Source: Botryotinia globosa | Lineage: Eukaryota; Ascomycota; Leotiomycetes; Helotiales; Sclerotiniaceae | Assembly (NCBI GenBank): GCA_014898425.1 | Contig: RCSZ01000003.1 | Coordinates: 620,001 to 684,000 of the forward strand | Reading direction: 5' to 3' | DNA length: 64,000 bases | In this document: positions 37,508-50,389 of the stretch, piece by piece | Layout of the letters: each line of letters opens with the position of its first letter | Numbering within the stretch: position 1 is the stretch's first letter | Notes under the pieces: generated by a model | What the model saw: the letters and a program-made list of their open reading frames with translations, nothing else | Told to the model about the DNA's origin: nothing | The model's database searches: none | Translations under genes and position numbers: made by a program

Positions 37508-37640
37508 TGTTGGAACACGTGACTAAAAAGAGTCACGTTCTAACCCCACTTTCGTACGAAATGTATATGTGGGATAGAACATATATATAGCTTAGAAATG
37601 CTCCCTTCATACGAAGGGGGGAGACATTAATTCAATACTA
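37508..37640 (+). mobile_element. Short LTR-like element, family Z (copy 1)
   Basis: Begins TGTTGGAACACGTGAC, a copia-like LTR opening with a CACGTG core, and ends near TTCAATACTA. Related copies lie at 38873-38996 and 45803-45930. No clear target duplication is visible. Probably a solo LTR or LTR-derived fragment. Confidence 0.6.
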
Positions 37641-37646
37641 CTTTAA

Positions 37647-37695
37647 CCCTGTCGAGACAGGGATCATGTGACCGCACTAGCGCTTGCGCTAGTGC
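37647..37695 (+). repeat. Two adjacent perfect GC-rich hairpins
   Basis: CCCTGTC-GA-GACAGGG (37647-37662) and GCACTAGCGC-TT-GCGCTAGTGC (37674-37695), with perfect 7-bp and 10-bp stems and 2-base loops. They escaped the mutation seen around them. Confidence 0.9.
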
Positions 37696-37828
37696 CTCGG
37701 CACTATAGTATGAACGTTTCGTAGCCCTAGCTTTTAGATCCTCAAGCAATATTACAATAGTATAAACCATAGTACTATATTGTCTTCACTATCCTCATGA
37801 TGATATTAATAAACCCTATATGCTTTAT

Positions 37829-38566
37829 TGGAGGTTTACCTCCTTAATAATCTTGTCGCCTGTGAAGACCGAAGGTGTATAGACACGAAAAAAGAGAAGC
37901 TTGCTTAATGAGACCCGATTCAAGCGATCTGATTGGCTGGATTCAAGCGATCTGATTGGCTCGACTTTCTTGGCATTGTGGCCATAGCGCAACTCCTTAC
38001 TTTTTCAACGAAATTATTTAAATTAGCTAATTCAAGCTAATATAAATTGAATGAAAAAAAAGAAAAGTGGTAATCATATATAAGAAGCTAAGGGCTTTCA
38101 AATGATATATTTTTTATATTGCTAGCTTTAAAACTAAGGGTTTTCCAAAGGGTTGAAGTTTAATTAGTATAGATATAGAGCTTATATAATCAATTGAAAA
38201 GGGTTTATATTGTATGTAGTAGGGTTAATATTAATAAAAATTATTTTCATATTATAGCTTTCGTGGTTTAGTGGTATAATTGATGATCTGAAGTGATGTG
38301 ATCTACTAAAATCTGAATAAAATTGAAAAATCTGAATAAAATTGAAAAATCTGAATAAAATTAAAAAATCTAAATAAAATTGAAAAATCTGAATAAAATT
38401 GAAAAATCTGAATTTACTTAGAAAAAAAAGTAATATAATGAGGTAAACCGACTTCGCATGCAAGCCTTAATAAAATTTATTTTTTTAGATTTTTATAATT
38501 ATATTTATAATTATATAATACTTTCTCAAAAAGCAAGGGGTCCGGGGGCTCGCAGGCCCCTGGTAT
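37829..38566 (+). mobile_element. Unrecognised repeat family, copy A
   Basis: A 738-bp element from TGGAGGTTTACCTCC (6-bp arms, 2-base loop) to a GC-rich hairpin ending CCCCTGGTAT. It contains a tRNA-Gly-like A-box stretch (GTGGTTTAGTGGTATAAT, near 38262) but I see no B box. It also holds six 19-bp tandem units (38311-38412). Related copies B and C lie in the opposite orientation at the far end of the block. It contains one copy of a roughly 185-bp internal segment that is doubled in B and C. No coding capacity. Confidence 0.75.
38311..38412 (+). repeat. 19-bp tandem array inside copy A
   Basis: Units of ATCTGAATAAAATTGAAAA at 38311, 38330, 38349, 38368 and 38387, plus a partial unit at 38406. 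The same locus in copy C has only about two diverged units, and in copy B a different heptamer array. Confidence 0.93.
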
Positions 38567-38872
38567 ATATATACGACCCTTACTAAGTCAACTTAAGAAA
38601 TCTTTAAAAAATAAATAAAAGATAAGAAAAAAAATTATTATTATTAATTAGAATCTAAGAAATTAAATGATATAATTATTTTTAAATTATCTTAAAAATT
38701 GAAATTTATATTCATATAAAAATATTTGAATAAATTTGAATAATAATATAATTTCAATATTTGATTATTTTTTTCATTCAAATCCTTTTATATTAAATAT
38801 AAATTTAAATTTTCGAGATAATTTAAGAATAATTATATCAATCGATTTCTTAAATTCTAGTTTGTTGAAACA

Positions 38873-38996
38873 CGTGATTGAGAACATGTTACGTCCTCCC
38901 CTATTTATATACGAAGTGTATATATGAGATAGAATGTATATATAATTTAGTAATACTCTTTTTATATGAATGAAGTAGATATAAATTATAATACTA
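38873..38996 (+). mobile_element. Short LTR-like element, family Z (copy 2)
   Basis: Opens TGTTGAAACACGTGATTGAG and follows the same order of motifs as copy 1, with transitions. Its 3' limit is uncertain: alternative end at ATTCAATACA, 39010. Confidence 0.55.
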
Positions 38997-39228
38997 TTGA
39001 ATTCAATACACCCCTTTACTAAGTTAATCCAATATAGTTAATAATAATATCTCTTTTCTTTTTATTTAATATATTTTTTTAAGGTTGTAGATTTGATCAC
39101 GTGCTTAAGCGAATCACATGATTCTTCCCACTATATATATAGTGAAAAGAATTATATCTTATATTAGATTATCTTAATTCATATTATTCATTTTATATAG
39201 ACTTTATAATGCTTTATACGGTGATTTA

Positions 39229-39695
39229 TATTAGTTTGAGAAGAATACGAAAGACGTAGCACCTACGTATTATAGGTCCTATATATCTAATTATATTCTA
39301 TCTCAAGAGCTAGTGTGGGCGAGACTTTGTACTGATCACGTGGCCTACTTTTATAGCTAATATTTATAGCCCTTTCTTTTATAGCTTAAAAACGTTAGTT
39401 AGTTCCCATTTATCTAACTTTTAGTATATCTTGTAAAACGCTATATAAAGCTTTCCCCTCCTTTCCTCTATTTAAGGCGATATACTGTAGTTACTTTCCT
39501 GTGGTATATATGAAGGACTACTCTATGACCCTATCACCTTCTACTCTTTTACACTAGCTATATAGGAAAGTAATAGGCCTTATATAGATACTACTGAAAG
39601 AACTAGTAGTCTCTTTCGCATTCGCTTAATTCCCTTTGATATAGTAGTCATTGTATTAAAGTCATTCCCTTGAAGTAAATACTCTTATTTATATA
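39229..39695 (-). mobile_element. Solo LTR of family X (copy 1), split by element Y
   Basis: Family X runs (in its own sense) from TGTGTGAACAAGG to CTTCTCGAACCAATA, about 220-234 bp. This copy is in reverse orientation and is interrupted by Y at 39314-39553. Flanks read ATTTA and ATTTG, a 5-bp target duplication with one transition. Confidence 0.75.
39314..39553 (+). mobile_element. Solo LTR of family Y (copy 1), nested in X
   Basis: 240 bp, TGTGGGCGAGAC...CTCTTTTACA, flanked on both sides by CTAG (39310-39313 and 39554-39557). The uninterrupted X copy at 43671 has a single CTAG at this point, which proves the insertion and its 4-bp duplication. Confidence 0.85.
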
Positions 39696-39791
39696 ATTTG
39701 AGTTGACCTCGCCCCCCAAACAACATTGAACATATATTGAATTGAATATTCTTATTATTATAAATACACCACTAAATTCTAAAGACACTTT

Positions 39792-39851
39792 TAGCTCAAA
39801 CAAAACCTTATTTCTCGGGTATTAGTAAAATGATTCAAATGAGCCTCGGTA
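39792..39851 (+). repeat. Third copy of the block-boundary sequence
   Basis: Ends AAAATGATTCAAATGAGCCTCGGTA, aligned base for base with the last 60 bases of the right boundary (62650-62709), with mostly transition differences. Same orientation as the right end. Confidence 0.8.
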
Positions 39852-39919
39852 CTAAACAACCGATCATCCGAGGATATAAAGAAATTTTTATATCCTCGGA
39901 TGATCGGTTATTCAGTACC
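39848..39919. repeat. Near-perfect 33-bp inverted repeat with 6-base loop
   Basis: Arms 39848-39880 and 39887-39919 (core ACCGATCATCCGAGGATATA) differ at two positions, both transitions; the loop is GAAATT. The left arm begins inside the terminal GGTA of the boundary sequence. Confidence 0.93.
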
Positions 39920-40312
39920 ACGATAGAATTATAATATTTATATTATTATTTTGATTATCTGTTAGTTTATAAACTTTTAAAAATATTCTAACAAATTGAC
40001 TATAATAATATCTTGTAAATCAAGATTAATAAATTTATTAAATTCTATTAATATTATCAAGAATATAAAAATCATTAGAATAATTTAAATTTAATTTATA
40101 AAATAATATTGATTCAATTATTCAATTATAACGAATATAATATATATTAATATTAATCCTATTTTATATATTATTAATAAAAATATATGATTGCAAGTAG
40201 TACAATAATTCAATAATATTATTACAAAATATATTTTTAATATACTTTAAAAATATTAAATAAATACTTATATGTTAATCACTTTAGATTATATTATATA
40301 TAATATTGTTAG

Positions 40313-40545
40313 TATGTAAACAAGGGAATTCACTACAAGAGAATTCACTTCAAAGGAATAACTCTAATATAAAGACAACTGTATTAAAAGGATTAAGTAA
40401 ATACGAAAGAGATTAGCTCTTTTAATAGTGTTTATATAAAGTTTATTATTTTTCTATTTAGTTAGTTCTTAGATAAAATATAATTAGATATATAGAATTT
40501 ACATTACATAGATACTATGTTTTTCATATCCTTCTCAAATTAATA
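40313..40545 (+). mobile_element. Solo LTR of family X (copy 3)
   Basis: 233 bp, opens TATGTAAACAAGGG (G-to-A changed TGTGTGAACAAGGG), ends CTTCTCAAATTAATA. The target duplication is not discernible. Confidence 0.7.
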
Positions 40546-42980
40546 CTAATTAGTGATATTATAAATTATTCAATTAATTATTCGAAAAATCTTCTTACCC
40601 TTACTTCTTACTCTTTCACTTCTATTATTAATATTATGTTATCCCAGGCGGCTATATATAATGCCAGCTCTAAGCAAGTCGGCAAGCAACCCGAACACCT
40701 TATTCCTAATGTTATAGGAGCTCATAATAATATTATCAATACCAATCAATTATATAACCTCAAGTATAGTTACAACAATATAATTAATATTTTTCCTTTT
40801 GGTTTTTTCAATAAAAATATAATTTAAAAGAAAGAAAATCTAAGAAATATAAAATTCAAAAAAAAACCATAGAGTTATTTCTTTTCAAAAAAAAATTATA
40901 ATCAAATAGTTTCTTAAAGAATTTGTATTTAGAATTGTAATCGAATATTATATTAATAACTATTTCTTTTTTTCAAAATAATTGTAGATTTGAATATAAG
41001 AATTATTAATATATTTCTTTAGAAAGTAGTTATATACAATTTCGATTTTACTCAATAGTTTTTATTTAGAAATATTAATAAATTAATATTATATAATTTT
41101 TATAAGATTTTATAATATTATAAAATATATATTAATTTTAATATAAATATTAAAAATACTTTTTTTAAAGTGTTTTTAAATGAAAAATATTATAATTAGA
41201 TTATAGAATAATTTATAAAATATTAAACTAATAAAATATAATTATTTGTATTCAATAAATAAATTAATAGTTTTATTAAATTTAATAAAAAATCTCAAAT
41301 CAATCCTCCTATCAATTCTTTCGATAAACTTTTGAATAATAATCCAATTGATTATCTAATTTTACTGAAATCTAATAAAATTATAAATAATCTAATTATT
41401 CTTTTCAATATATATAAAAAAACTATTCTCCTTTTATAATTCTAGGTATATATAAACTCTATGCAACCCTACAAAATTATCTAATAATAATAACAATTCA
41501 AATAATTCCAATAATAAAAACGATTAAAATAATAATTAAAATAGAAATAATAATAAAAAAATAACGATAGTTTTGACTATCTCAATTATAAAAATAATTA
41601 AAATATTAATCAATATAATCAAAACTGCTATTTTATCAAATTTTTGAAGATTTATAAAAATAATAATAGATATAAGAATATTAATAATTCTTTTGATTTA
41701 AAGATTTTTATATTTGAAAAATACTATTGTAAAATATTTGTATTATCTGAAATAATAATAATAATCTTTCTAATTATAGTTTCAAATATAATTAAAGAAT
41801 ATTATTAAGCAAATCTAAGTTAGTTTTTTGATATATTTCAGGAATTATATATTATAATAATTAATAATTTCGAAGGATTTGAATATTAATGAAATATACT
41901 TTTTAGATAGAATGATATCTTTTTCAAAGTTTATATCGAAAGTAATTTTAATATAGATCTTTAACAGATATTTAATACAATGATTATAGATTTATGCTTT
42001 TTTTAATATATAATTCCTTTGATTATATATAATTCTTAATTATATTATATCAAAGTTTTGTTTATATATAATAATGTTTCAAAATGTTATTTTGTAATAC
42101 ATAATTTTTATTTGAATATTTTCAATTTAATCAATCAAATTAAATAGATTATTGATTTTTATTGAAAGGTATTTCCAAAATAGATTATATTAATTGAGAT
42201 ATTTCTTATAAATCGATATTTCTATAATAATGAATCTTCGAAAAAAAAAATTGAAAATTCTATAATAAATATACTAGTAGATAACTCTTTTTTGTATTGT
42301 TTAATAAGAATAAGAATAATTATTATTTCTCTAATTACAAAAAAGAAGGTTATAGATATTATAAGTATATTTAGAAGGAGAAAGATTTATTTAAAACAAA
42401 TTATTATATTACATATAATAAACTTGATAACAAAAGTTTTATAAAATAATATAATTAATTTCTGATTGATGTTGAGTAAAAAAATAATTAAAAAGATAAT
42501 GGTAATAACAATAATTATTTTATTAATCAATACTTTATTAATATAAATAATTTTAGAAAGGTTTTTAGAATATTCTTTATATTAATTAGTATTTGTAATA
42601 ATTTATTAATAATAATTAATCTTAATAATATTGTGAGTATTTATATATTAATAATTCAGGCATTTGCTGTAAGCATTGAATAATATAATAATAATAATAA
42701 GTTTTCTAATATTATAATTAATATAGATATAATTTAGAGATCAATTATTGAATATAAATAATATTTAGTATAAAAGAAGATTAAGAATATTGAATATAAT
42801 AAAACTATTATTAATTAAATAACAATTTAGTTTGTTATTAGAATATTTACTCTATATATTAAAGATTTGACTATATATTTTTATTATAGAATATTAATAC
42901 TCAAAATTTAATTAATTATTTTATTAATAATAGAGAATACTATTTTACTAGAATCAAACTATAACAAATTCATTATTGAT
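40546..42980. other. RIP-mutated DNA without assignable element
   Basis: Very AT-rich. Scattered Asn/Ile/Lys-rich frames and repeated AATAAT words suggest a degraded retrotransposon 5' part preceding the integrase relic, but no LTR or motif can be placed. Confidence 0.5.
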
Positions 42981-42989
42981 TTGAATATC

Positions 42990-43560
42990 TATTTATTTAC
43001 AAATTTTATAAAATACTTGAATACTTCAAATATAATAAAGACTCTAAGATAATCAAATAACTTATAAAGTTTTATTATTATTATCAGATTTATAACAAAT
43101 TATTAAATAGATTCAAGTTTTTTTCATCTAACAACAACTTTGAATTCAATTATATAATATTTATTAATATTTTTTATATTAATAGTAATTCTATTCTATA
43201 TATTGTTAATAAAGTTATATATTTTCAAGCTGCTTGATGTTTAAGCAATATAATTATAAAATATATATAAGATAAATTCTATAAATATTAAATTGATATA
43301 TATATTAATCTATTAAAATATATTATTTATAATGTAGATATTAATTTTATTAAAAAACACTTCAATAATATATTATTTTAATATTTATTTAGATAAAGAT
43401 AATTTTTATAAAAGTTTATTATTTGATTAATATTATTGAGAGATTTTATATATTATTATGTAAATCTTGTAAAATTATTTATAAAGAGATTTGTGATTTG
43501 GATGTTAATAGAGCTTCTATATTCTAAATAATCATGAAAGTTCTTAATAATATTATTAAA
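42990..43560 (+). pseudogene. Decayed copia-like integrase fragment
   Basis: A frame broken by several TAA/TGA codons still shows the order seen in fungal LTR-retrotransposon integrases: a Cys/His-type KSxxRFKF stretch, then a D-I-F-Y-I-N catalytic-region strand in which the first Asp now reads Asn (F-I-N-I-F-Y-I-N near 43160-43190), then V-N-K-V for V-D-E-A, FQAA followed by TGA near 43230, and a D-I-Y-I strand. Losses fit G-to-A and C-to-T changes. Recognised by pattern memory, not alignment. Confidence 0.6.
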
Positions 43561-43670
43561 TCAAATAGATTAATATTTATTTTATTTATTTTATTTGTTT
43601 TCAGTATTTTCCTTTGTTTTATTGAAAATAATTCTTTGATATTGATTATTTTATAATGAGTAATAATAAT

Positions 43671-43904
43671 TATTGATTCGAGAAGGATACGAAAGACGTA
43701 GCACTTATATAATATAAATCCTGTATATCTAATTGTATTCTATTTAAAGAGCTAGCTAAATAGGAAAGTAATAGGCCTTATATAAACACTATTGAAAGAG
43801 CTAGTCTCTTTCGCATTTACTTAATCCTTTCAATACAATTGCCTTTGTATTGGAGTCATTCCTTTGAAGTGAATTCCCTTATAGTGAATTCCCTTATTCA
43901 CACA
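43671..43904 (-). mobile_element. Solo LTR of family X (copy 2), intact
   Basis: 234 bp in reverse orientation (plus strand reads TATTGATTCGAG...TTATTCACACA), flanked by ATAAT on both sides: a 5-bp target duplication. It serves as the empty-site reference for the Y insertion in copy 1. Confidence 0.85.
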
Positions 43905-44174
43905 ATAATTTTAAAGGTTATAATAAAGATTTGTAAGATTTATAGTTTTATAAAGGTATAAGAAGTTATGAACATATATAATGAATTTTCAACTATTGTG
44001 TTTTATAATTTATTATTGAATAATAATATACTAGTTTGGAAAGAAGATAATAATATTGTTTTAAAAGAATGAAAAGAATCCTTCTCATTTCTTGAAATGA
44101 ATGATGAGATATATATATTTAATTTATTTTATAAATCTACAAAATTCAGATTTATATTAGTGAAGCCTTATTAT

Positions 44175-44345
44175 CAAATTAATTAAATTAATCAAATTAA
44201 CTAAATTAATTAAATTAATTAAATTAATTAAATTAATTAAATTAATTAAATTAATTAAATTGACTAAATTAATTAAATTAATTAAATTGACTAAATTAAT
44301 TAAATTGACTAAATTAATTAAATTGATTAAATTAATTAAATCAAT
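44175..44345 (+). repeat. TTAATTAAA-type 9-bp satellite
   Basis: About nineteen units of a 9-bp AATTAATTA-like word with occasional GACT variants. The open frame it creates is artefactual. Confidence 0.9.
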
Positions 44346-44372
44346 TATATTTCAGATCATTTCGACAGATAC

Positions 44373-44612
44373 TGTGAGCGAAACTTTGTGCTGGTCACGT
44401 GGTCCACTTCTGCAGCTAGTATTTATAGCCCTTTTCCTTATAGCTTAGAAAGAATAGTCAATTCCCACCCATTAAACTTCTAATACATTTTATAAAGCGC
44501 TATATAGAGCTTCCTCTTCCTTTCCTTTATTCGAGGTGATACGCCATAGTGACTTTCCTGTGGTATATACGAAGGACTACTCTATAACCCTACCACCTTC
44601 TACTCTTTTATA
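44373..44612 (+). mobile_element. Solo LTR of family Y (copy 2)
   Basis: 240 bp, TGTGAGCGAAAC...CTCTTTTATA. Same length and motif order as copy 1 with transition differences. Flanks ATAC and ATAT may be a 4-bp duplication. Confidence 0.75.
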
Positions 44613-45802
44613 ATATAAAATAATTTTATCAAAATCTAGTAAAATTAGATTATTCACTTTTAATATATCAATTATATATATTACAAATCCTAAGAAATCT
44701 CTTTTGAGTTTGTTTAAAAACAATTAAATATTTATATCAATATTTTTTATATAAATAATTATATCTCATATTCGAGTTTATATATAAAATCAATACTCTA
44801 ATTGTTTTATTATTAATCTCAAAGAGCTAATTATGTATAAAGAATTAAGAAAAAATGAGATTAATAGATTGATAACTAAAAATATATTCGAGATTATATT
44901 ATTAATAAATATCTCTTTGAAAATATATTTTTTTTCAAATCGCAATTTATTAATAAGATCAAAAACAAAGGAATAGATATTAAATTTTATAAATCAAGAT
45001 TAGTTATTCAAATATATAATAATATTAATAAAACCATTATTCTAATATAATCATTAATAATTCAATAATTATATCAATACATTTTAACCTCACTAACTAT
45101 AAATACTCGAAAGAATAATACAAATATATATATTTAAAATATTATTTAAATATATATTTAATTCATATCGAATCTATATTATACATTTTATATCTATACT
45201 TTAAAAGAAATAAATCTATTAATTGATATAATCCTATTCATTATTAAATCATTATATAATATTCTAAAAATAGGAAATTATTGATTTAAAATATATTAAA
45301 CTTATTATTATAAGAAATTCAAAATATAACAATCTATATATAACCTTTATTTTTTATATACTAATAATAAAAAGATTAAATTTAATATTATAAAGTTTGA
45401 AATAGATAATATACTTATTATTGAAAACAATACATTTATATAAACTAAAAATAAATAATTTAAACAAATTAACTTTACAATTAAAAGTTATAAGAAACTA
45501 ACTTACAATTATTTATTGAAATTCAATAGTATTATTTTTATATTTTAAAACAACAATATTGATTTTAATCAAAAGAAATAATATAATGATTTATAATTTG
45601 TTTTCATAAAGTTTGTAAATATTTATAAAATATATAATAAAATCCGAAAGTATATTTTTATATATAATTAATATATTGTATAACAAGTCTATAAAATATA
45701 TATTACAATAATATATTAATCTAAAGTATCTTTCAATCTTTCAATAATTATATAAACAATACAATCTAATAAAAACAATATCAAAATATTAAATAAATAT
45801 AT

Positions 45803-45930
45803 TGTTGGAACACGTGACTGAGAACGTGTCACATTCTCCCCCATCTATACACTTTATATATATATGGGATAAAATGCATATATAGCTTAGCAATACCCTC
45901 TTTTACAAAAGGAATAGATATAAATATAAT
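45803..45930 (+). mobile_element. Short LTR-like element, family Z (copy 3)
   Basis: TGTTGGAACACGTGACTGAG at its start, closely matching copies 1 and 2. The 3' end is approximate. Confidence 0.6.
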
Positions 45931-48530
45931 TGAACTTAATATAATTTTTTAATCAATCAATCTAATATTAATCAATAATTGAATAATTCAATTATAAAAC
46001 AATAAGGTTGAATTAAATAAAAAAATATATTATTTGAAAAGACAAAAAAGATTGTATTAAATAGAGTTTATATATAATTTGTATAAAAAAACTAGAATAT
46101 TATATTTTCTATATTATTCTTTTGAATTATATATTAAAAAGAGGTTTCTGAATATAATTGATTTCTTTAGGATAGTTTGATTTTGAATTGATTTTATTTG
46201 TATCTATTATATTCTTGTATATATTATATGATAAATTCTTTTTGATATAATATAATATCAAATATTATTATTTAAGAATAGTTTTTTCGATTTCTGAATA
46301 ATTTTTATATAATGTGAATTCTGCATTTTGGGGAAAACAATTGGATTCAAATAATATAAATTTTATATAAATATAAGTGAATATAGATATCATTATATAG
46401 TTTATTAACTCTTAATATAGATAATATAAAGGATAATATTTGTAAAAGGAATTTCAGAAGTGGTATGTAGATTGAATAAAAGCTATATTTAAGATTATAT
46501 ATTACAAAGCTTTCAAATTTATTCGAATTCAATTCATTTTTTATAATTTCAATATACAATAAGCAAGGGGGAGTAATAATTATACTAAAGTATTTGTTAA
46601 ATTTATTTCGAAAGACAAATTTGATGATTGCATAAATAAGGTGAAAGATGAAGTAGAAAAGTTTAAAATAGAATATATGGATATATATAATATTCTTATA
46701 CTAAAGAAATTAAGTCGAACTTAAGCTTTATTTATATCAAATTCTATCGAATAAATATAAGAATAATAACAATTTCAAAATCAATCTTTTTCAAATTTCT
46801 TAGTATTTAATTAACTATTATAATATAAAGTATTAGTATTATATACTAAATATATATGAAATCTTTTATCAAATTTGATAAAAATATATAATAATAACGA
46901 ATTCAAATATAATAAAGAAGAATATAACTTTCTAAATAAAAAACTACAAATATTCTATAAATTATATAGAAAAATTAAATTCAATTTAATTCAATATAAA
47001 TCAGCTTTTTTGATAATACTTTAAGGCTTTATTTTATTGTTTTATTTTGATAAAATCAATAATTAAAGATTGAAATTCGATGAAATGATTATTTATATAA
47101 AAATATATTTCGAAATTAAAAAAAAGTGTTAGAAATATTTCATTGAATAATATAATATAATATTTCTGTAGATTATATAAAAGTATTTTGAAAAGATATT
47201 TTCGGAATAATTAGAAAAGCTTTTTGAAATTCTTTGTATATTATAATATAAATTGATAGATTTATATTAATCAGATTTGATATTAAGAAATCAAATTATA
47301 AATGTATATCAAAAAGTTTTAGATTGTAATTTTGTATTATTATGGTTTATATTAATATATAAAGATTTTTGTGCTGATCTTTGAAATATTATTAATTAAT
47401 TTGAAAGAATGTAAATAATAAATATTTATTTTATAAATGAAATGATTAATAATTTATTGGGTATGGAAATATATTGAATAGATTATATATATAATGGTTG
47501 AGGTTTGTATAGAGGTTGTAAAGAATGATATCGAATTTGTTCAAGAAATAGATTTTCATTTCCTTGTTTATTTTTATTATTAAATTTGTAGAATAAATCT
47601 CGAATATTATTTCAGAAATATTTTATATATAAAAAACCAGATTGTTAATTAATAAATTATATGAAAGAAAAATAGAAGATAAAATTCAGTTAATATATAA
47701 TAAAACAGGAAATAAATGAAGAGATATTTAAGTAATATCTTTTCAGATATGAAAACGAATTAGATTTTCAATATAAAAATGAGAAGATATCAAATGAAAA
47801 TGATATTATTGAATATCTATAAATTGAATTATCAAATAATCAATTTAAATTGGAAATATATTTTATAGAAATAGAGTTTGTTAATAGAGTATATATTGCA
47901 AAGCTTTTAAAAAAATAATCTTTTATATATATATATTTGAAAGCTAACAAATTAAATCAAATATATAAAGAAGATATTAATTCAAATAAGATTTTTCAAT
48001 TTCAAAATAGATATTCAGCTAATATATTTTAAGGTATAATCTCTGATATAAATATAATAGGTATTTCGATAACAAAAGATTATCAAATATAAATTTTAGA
48101 AAAAGAAATAGGTTTTTTATATATAATAAATATTAAATATAATATCAAATTCAAAAAAGAATTTGTATAATTATAAAATAATATTATTATATAAATATTA
48201 ATTGAAAATATTATATTTTTTATTATATTAATAAATATATTATTTCTTATATATTTATAAGATATAGATTGTTTATTTGTTATATTTAACAATTTAGTAA
48301 ATATGTTAAGACAAAATAATAAAATATTTTTTATTATATAAAAATGAGAGTTTTTCTTTATACTTTTAAATAAAAAAAAGAAATAAATATATATAATTAT
48401 TTAATAAAGATAGAATTTCAATAAATTTATTATAGATTTAATTACTCTTTTATATAAAAGCTTTCAAATCTATTAAATCAAATAGGGTATATTGATATTA
48501 CTATTCGAATAATCGAGAAACTTGATAAAT
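45931..48530. other. RIP-mutated retrotransposon interior, unassignable
   Basis: AT-rich sequence between a Z element and an integrase relic in the same sense. It may be the 5' coding half of that element, but no gag, protease or reverse-transcriptase motif is legible. Confidence 0.45.
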
Positions 48531-48539
48531 TCTATAAGT

Positions 48540-49040
48540 ATTATTAACTTTATATAAAATCCTTTAAAAGATTTAGATTTATAATCAAGAATAATATTGA
48601 ATTCAGTTATTATATTATTATTGACATATTCTATATTAATAGAAACTTTGTTTTTGTATATTATTAATAAAGTAACTATATATAATACTATAGTTTTTAT
48701 ATAAGATATATTTATTAAAATTGTATGAAATACAATTCGGAAATATTGGATTGATATGTATTTAGAATTATTAGATTATATATCTTATAATATTAATATA
48801 AATTTTTTATTATACAAATTTAAACAAAATGTAAATTCATGTCAAATTGATATTTAAAAAATGCTTATTGAATCTCATAATATAATTAAAAAGATTAAGA
48901 GATATCATGCTTCTATATAATATATATATAATATATTCAAAAAGGAATTTAAAAACAATAAACTCAATAAAAATTCGAATTTATAAATAGTAATAAAAGT
49001 AGTGAATAATATTATTAAATCAAATAAGCTTGTATCTCTT
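48540..49040 (+). pseudogene. Second decayed copia-like integrase fragment
   Basis: Shows the same motif order as the relic at 42990-43560 and extends further: I-I-D-I-F-Y-I-N (the first Asp kept here), a frame slip, RKYWIDMYL, then PIESHN/IERYHA-like text now reading LIESHN and IKRYHASI, then VIKVVNNIIKSNKLV. Stops and frame slips exclude function. Confidence 0.6.
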
Positions 49041-49359
49041 TATATACAAAACTTATCTTTGAAGAATTTTATATAATTTATTATTCCTGTTCATTTTGAA
49101 AAGAATATTTGTATATTGTTTTGTAATGAAAGAAATATATGAATTTTATATAAAACGAATATCTCAAAAGATATTAATTATATAAAATGATTTTGATATA
49201 TACAAAACATTTAATTTACCTTTTAATTTTTTAATACAAATATAAAGAGAAAGAAAAGAATAAATAAAATTATATAGATTATTTATAATTACTAATCAGA
49301 ATTATAAGAGTTCTGGCTTCTTCTCACCGCATATGTAACGCTTTTCCAGCTAAAATATG

Positions 49360-49509
49360 TGTCACGGCGCCAACTACGTTGCCTTCATGCCTTAGGCACG
49401 AACCCTTAGCGTGCCCTTAGCATGCCCTACTTTCTATAATAGGGCCTCAATCTTTTATAACACTTAGAACTCTTATAATATAATATAAATCTTTATCCAT
49501 ATCTTAACA
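49360..49509 (+). repeat. 5' LTR of the gypsy element
   Basis: 150 bp, TGTCACGGCGCCAACTACGT ... ATCTTAACA. Better preserved in its first half than the 3' LTR. Confidence 0.9.
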
Positions 49510-50389
49510 ATTTGTACTATCTATTTAAAAGTTATTATAGCTTTATTTTAAAGATATTTATTTAAATTATATTCTAATTATCTTGATTACTTTGATTTTA
49601 TTGAAGTTATAATCCGATTATATTAATTGAATTTATTATTGATTTATTATAGATAACTTTGTTAATTTTTAGTAAAATTATTCGATTGTATTAAAATATA
49701 TCTATATTAATTTATTATTAAAAATTTTATAAAAATGTTTTATAGCTATGAAAGTATTAGAGATAATTAATCAAATGGTTATATCTAATCTGCCTTTATA
49801 ATTCCTGTTCTTGAATTATATTATTGATTTTATTGAAATTGATGTTTTTTTATTTATAAATTTATTCAATAATTTAAATATTATATATTTTGTAATTGCT
49901 TAAATTGTATTTATTTCAATTGAAACAATTATAATTTTATTATAAAAACAAGTTGTTATAGTATATATTCAAGTTAATAAAATTCAATTATAAATTATTG
50001 AATTATAAGATACAATTGAAATACTAAAGATTGTTGTTTATAATAATCCAAGAGTTTTGTTTTGTTAAAAATATTTCATTTTCTTTAAAAAGTTTAGTAA
50101 TGATAAACAAAATATTGTAAAGTATTAGGATTAATATATAATATTCTATAATATAATCAATTGTTGTTTAACCACAAATTATAAAAACAAATTAGAATTT
50201 CAATAGATTATATTCCTTATTAATTTATTTTTTAATTCGATTTATATAAATAATCAAATATATTTTGATATGATTATAAATAATCTGTATAACTTCAATT
50301 TCTAATTCTCTAAATAATATATTATAATAAATATTTAAAATGAATTAAATAAATAATATTAAACTCTTGATTTTTTATAAAAAATCTTT

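Noticed and set aside
38250..38310. tRNA-Gly gene
   Set aside because: Only an A-box-like stretch is present; no acceptor stem, anticodon arm or B box can be folded.
37829..38566. Helitron
   Set aside because: The end reads hairpin then CTGGT, which resembles a Helitron 3' end, but there is no TC start, and copy C has a 9-bp target duplication, which Helitrons do not make.
44175..44345. CRISPR-like array
   Set aside because: A 9-bp continuous satellite without spacers, in a eukaryotic transposon block.
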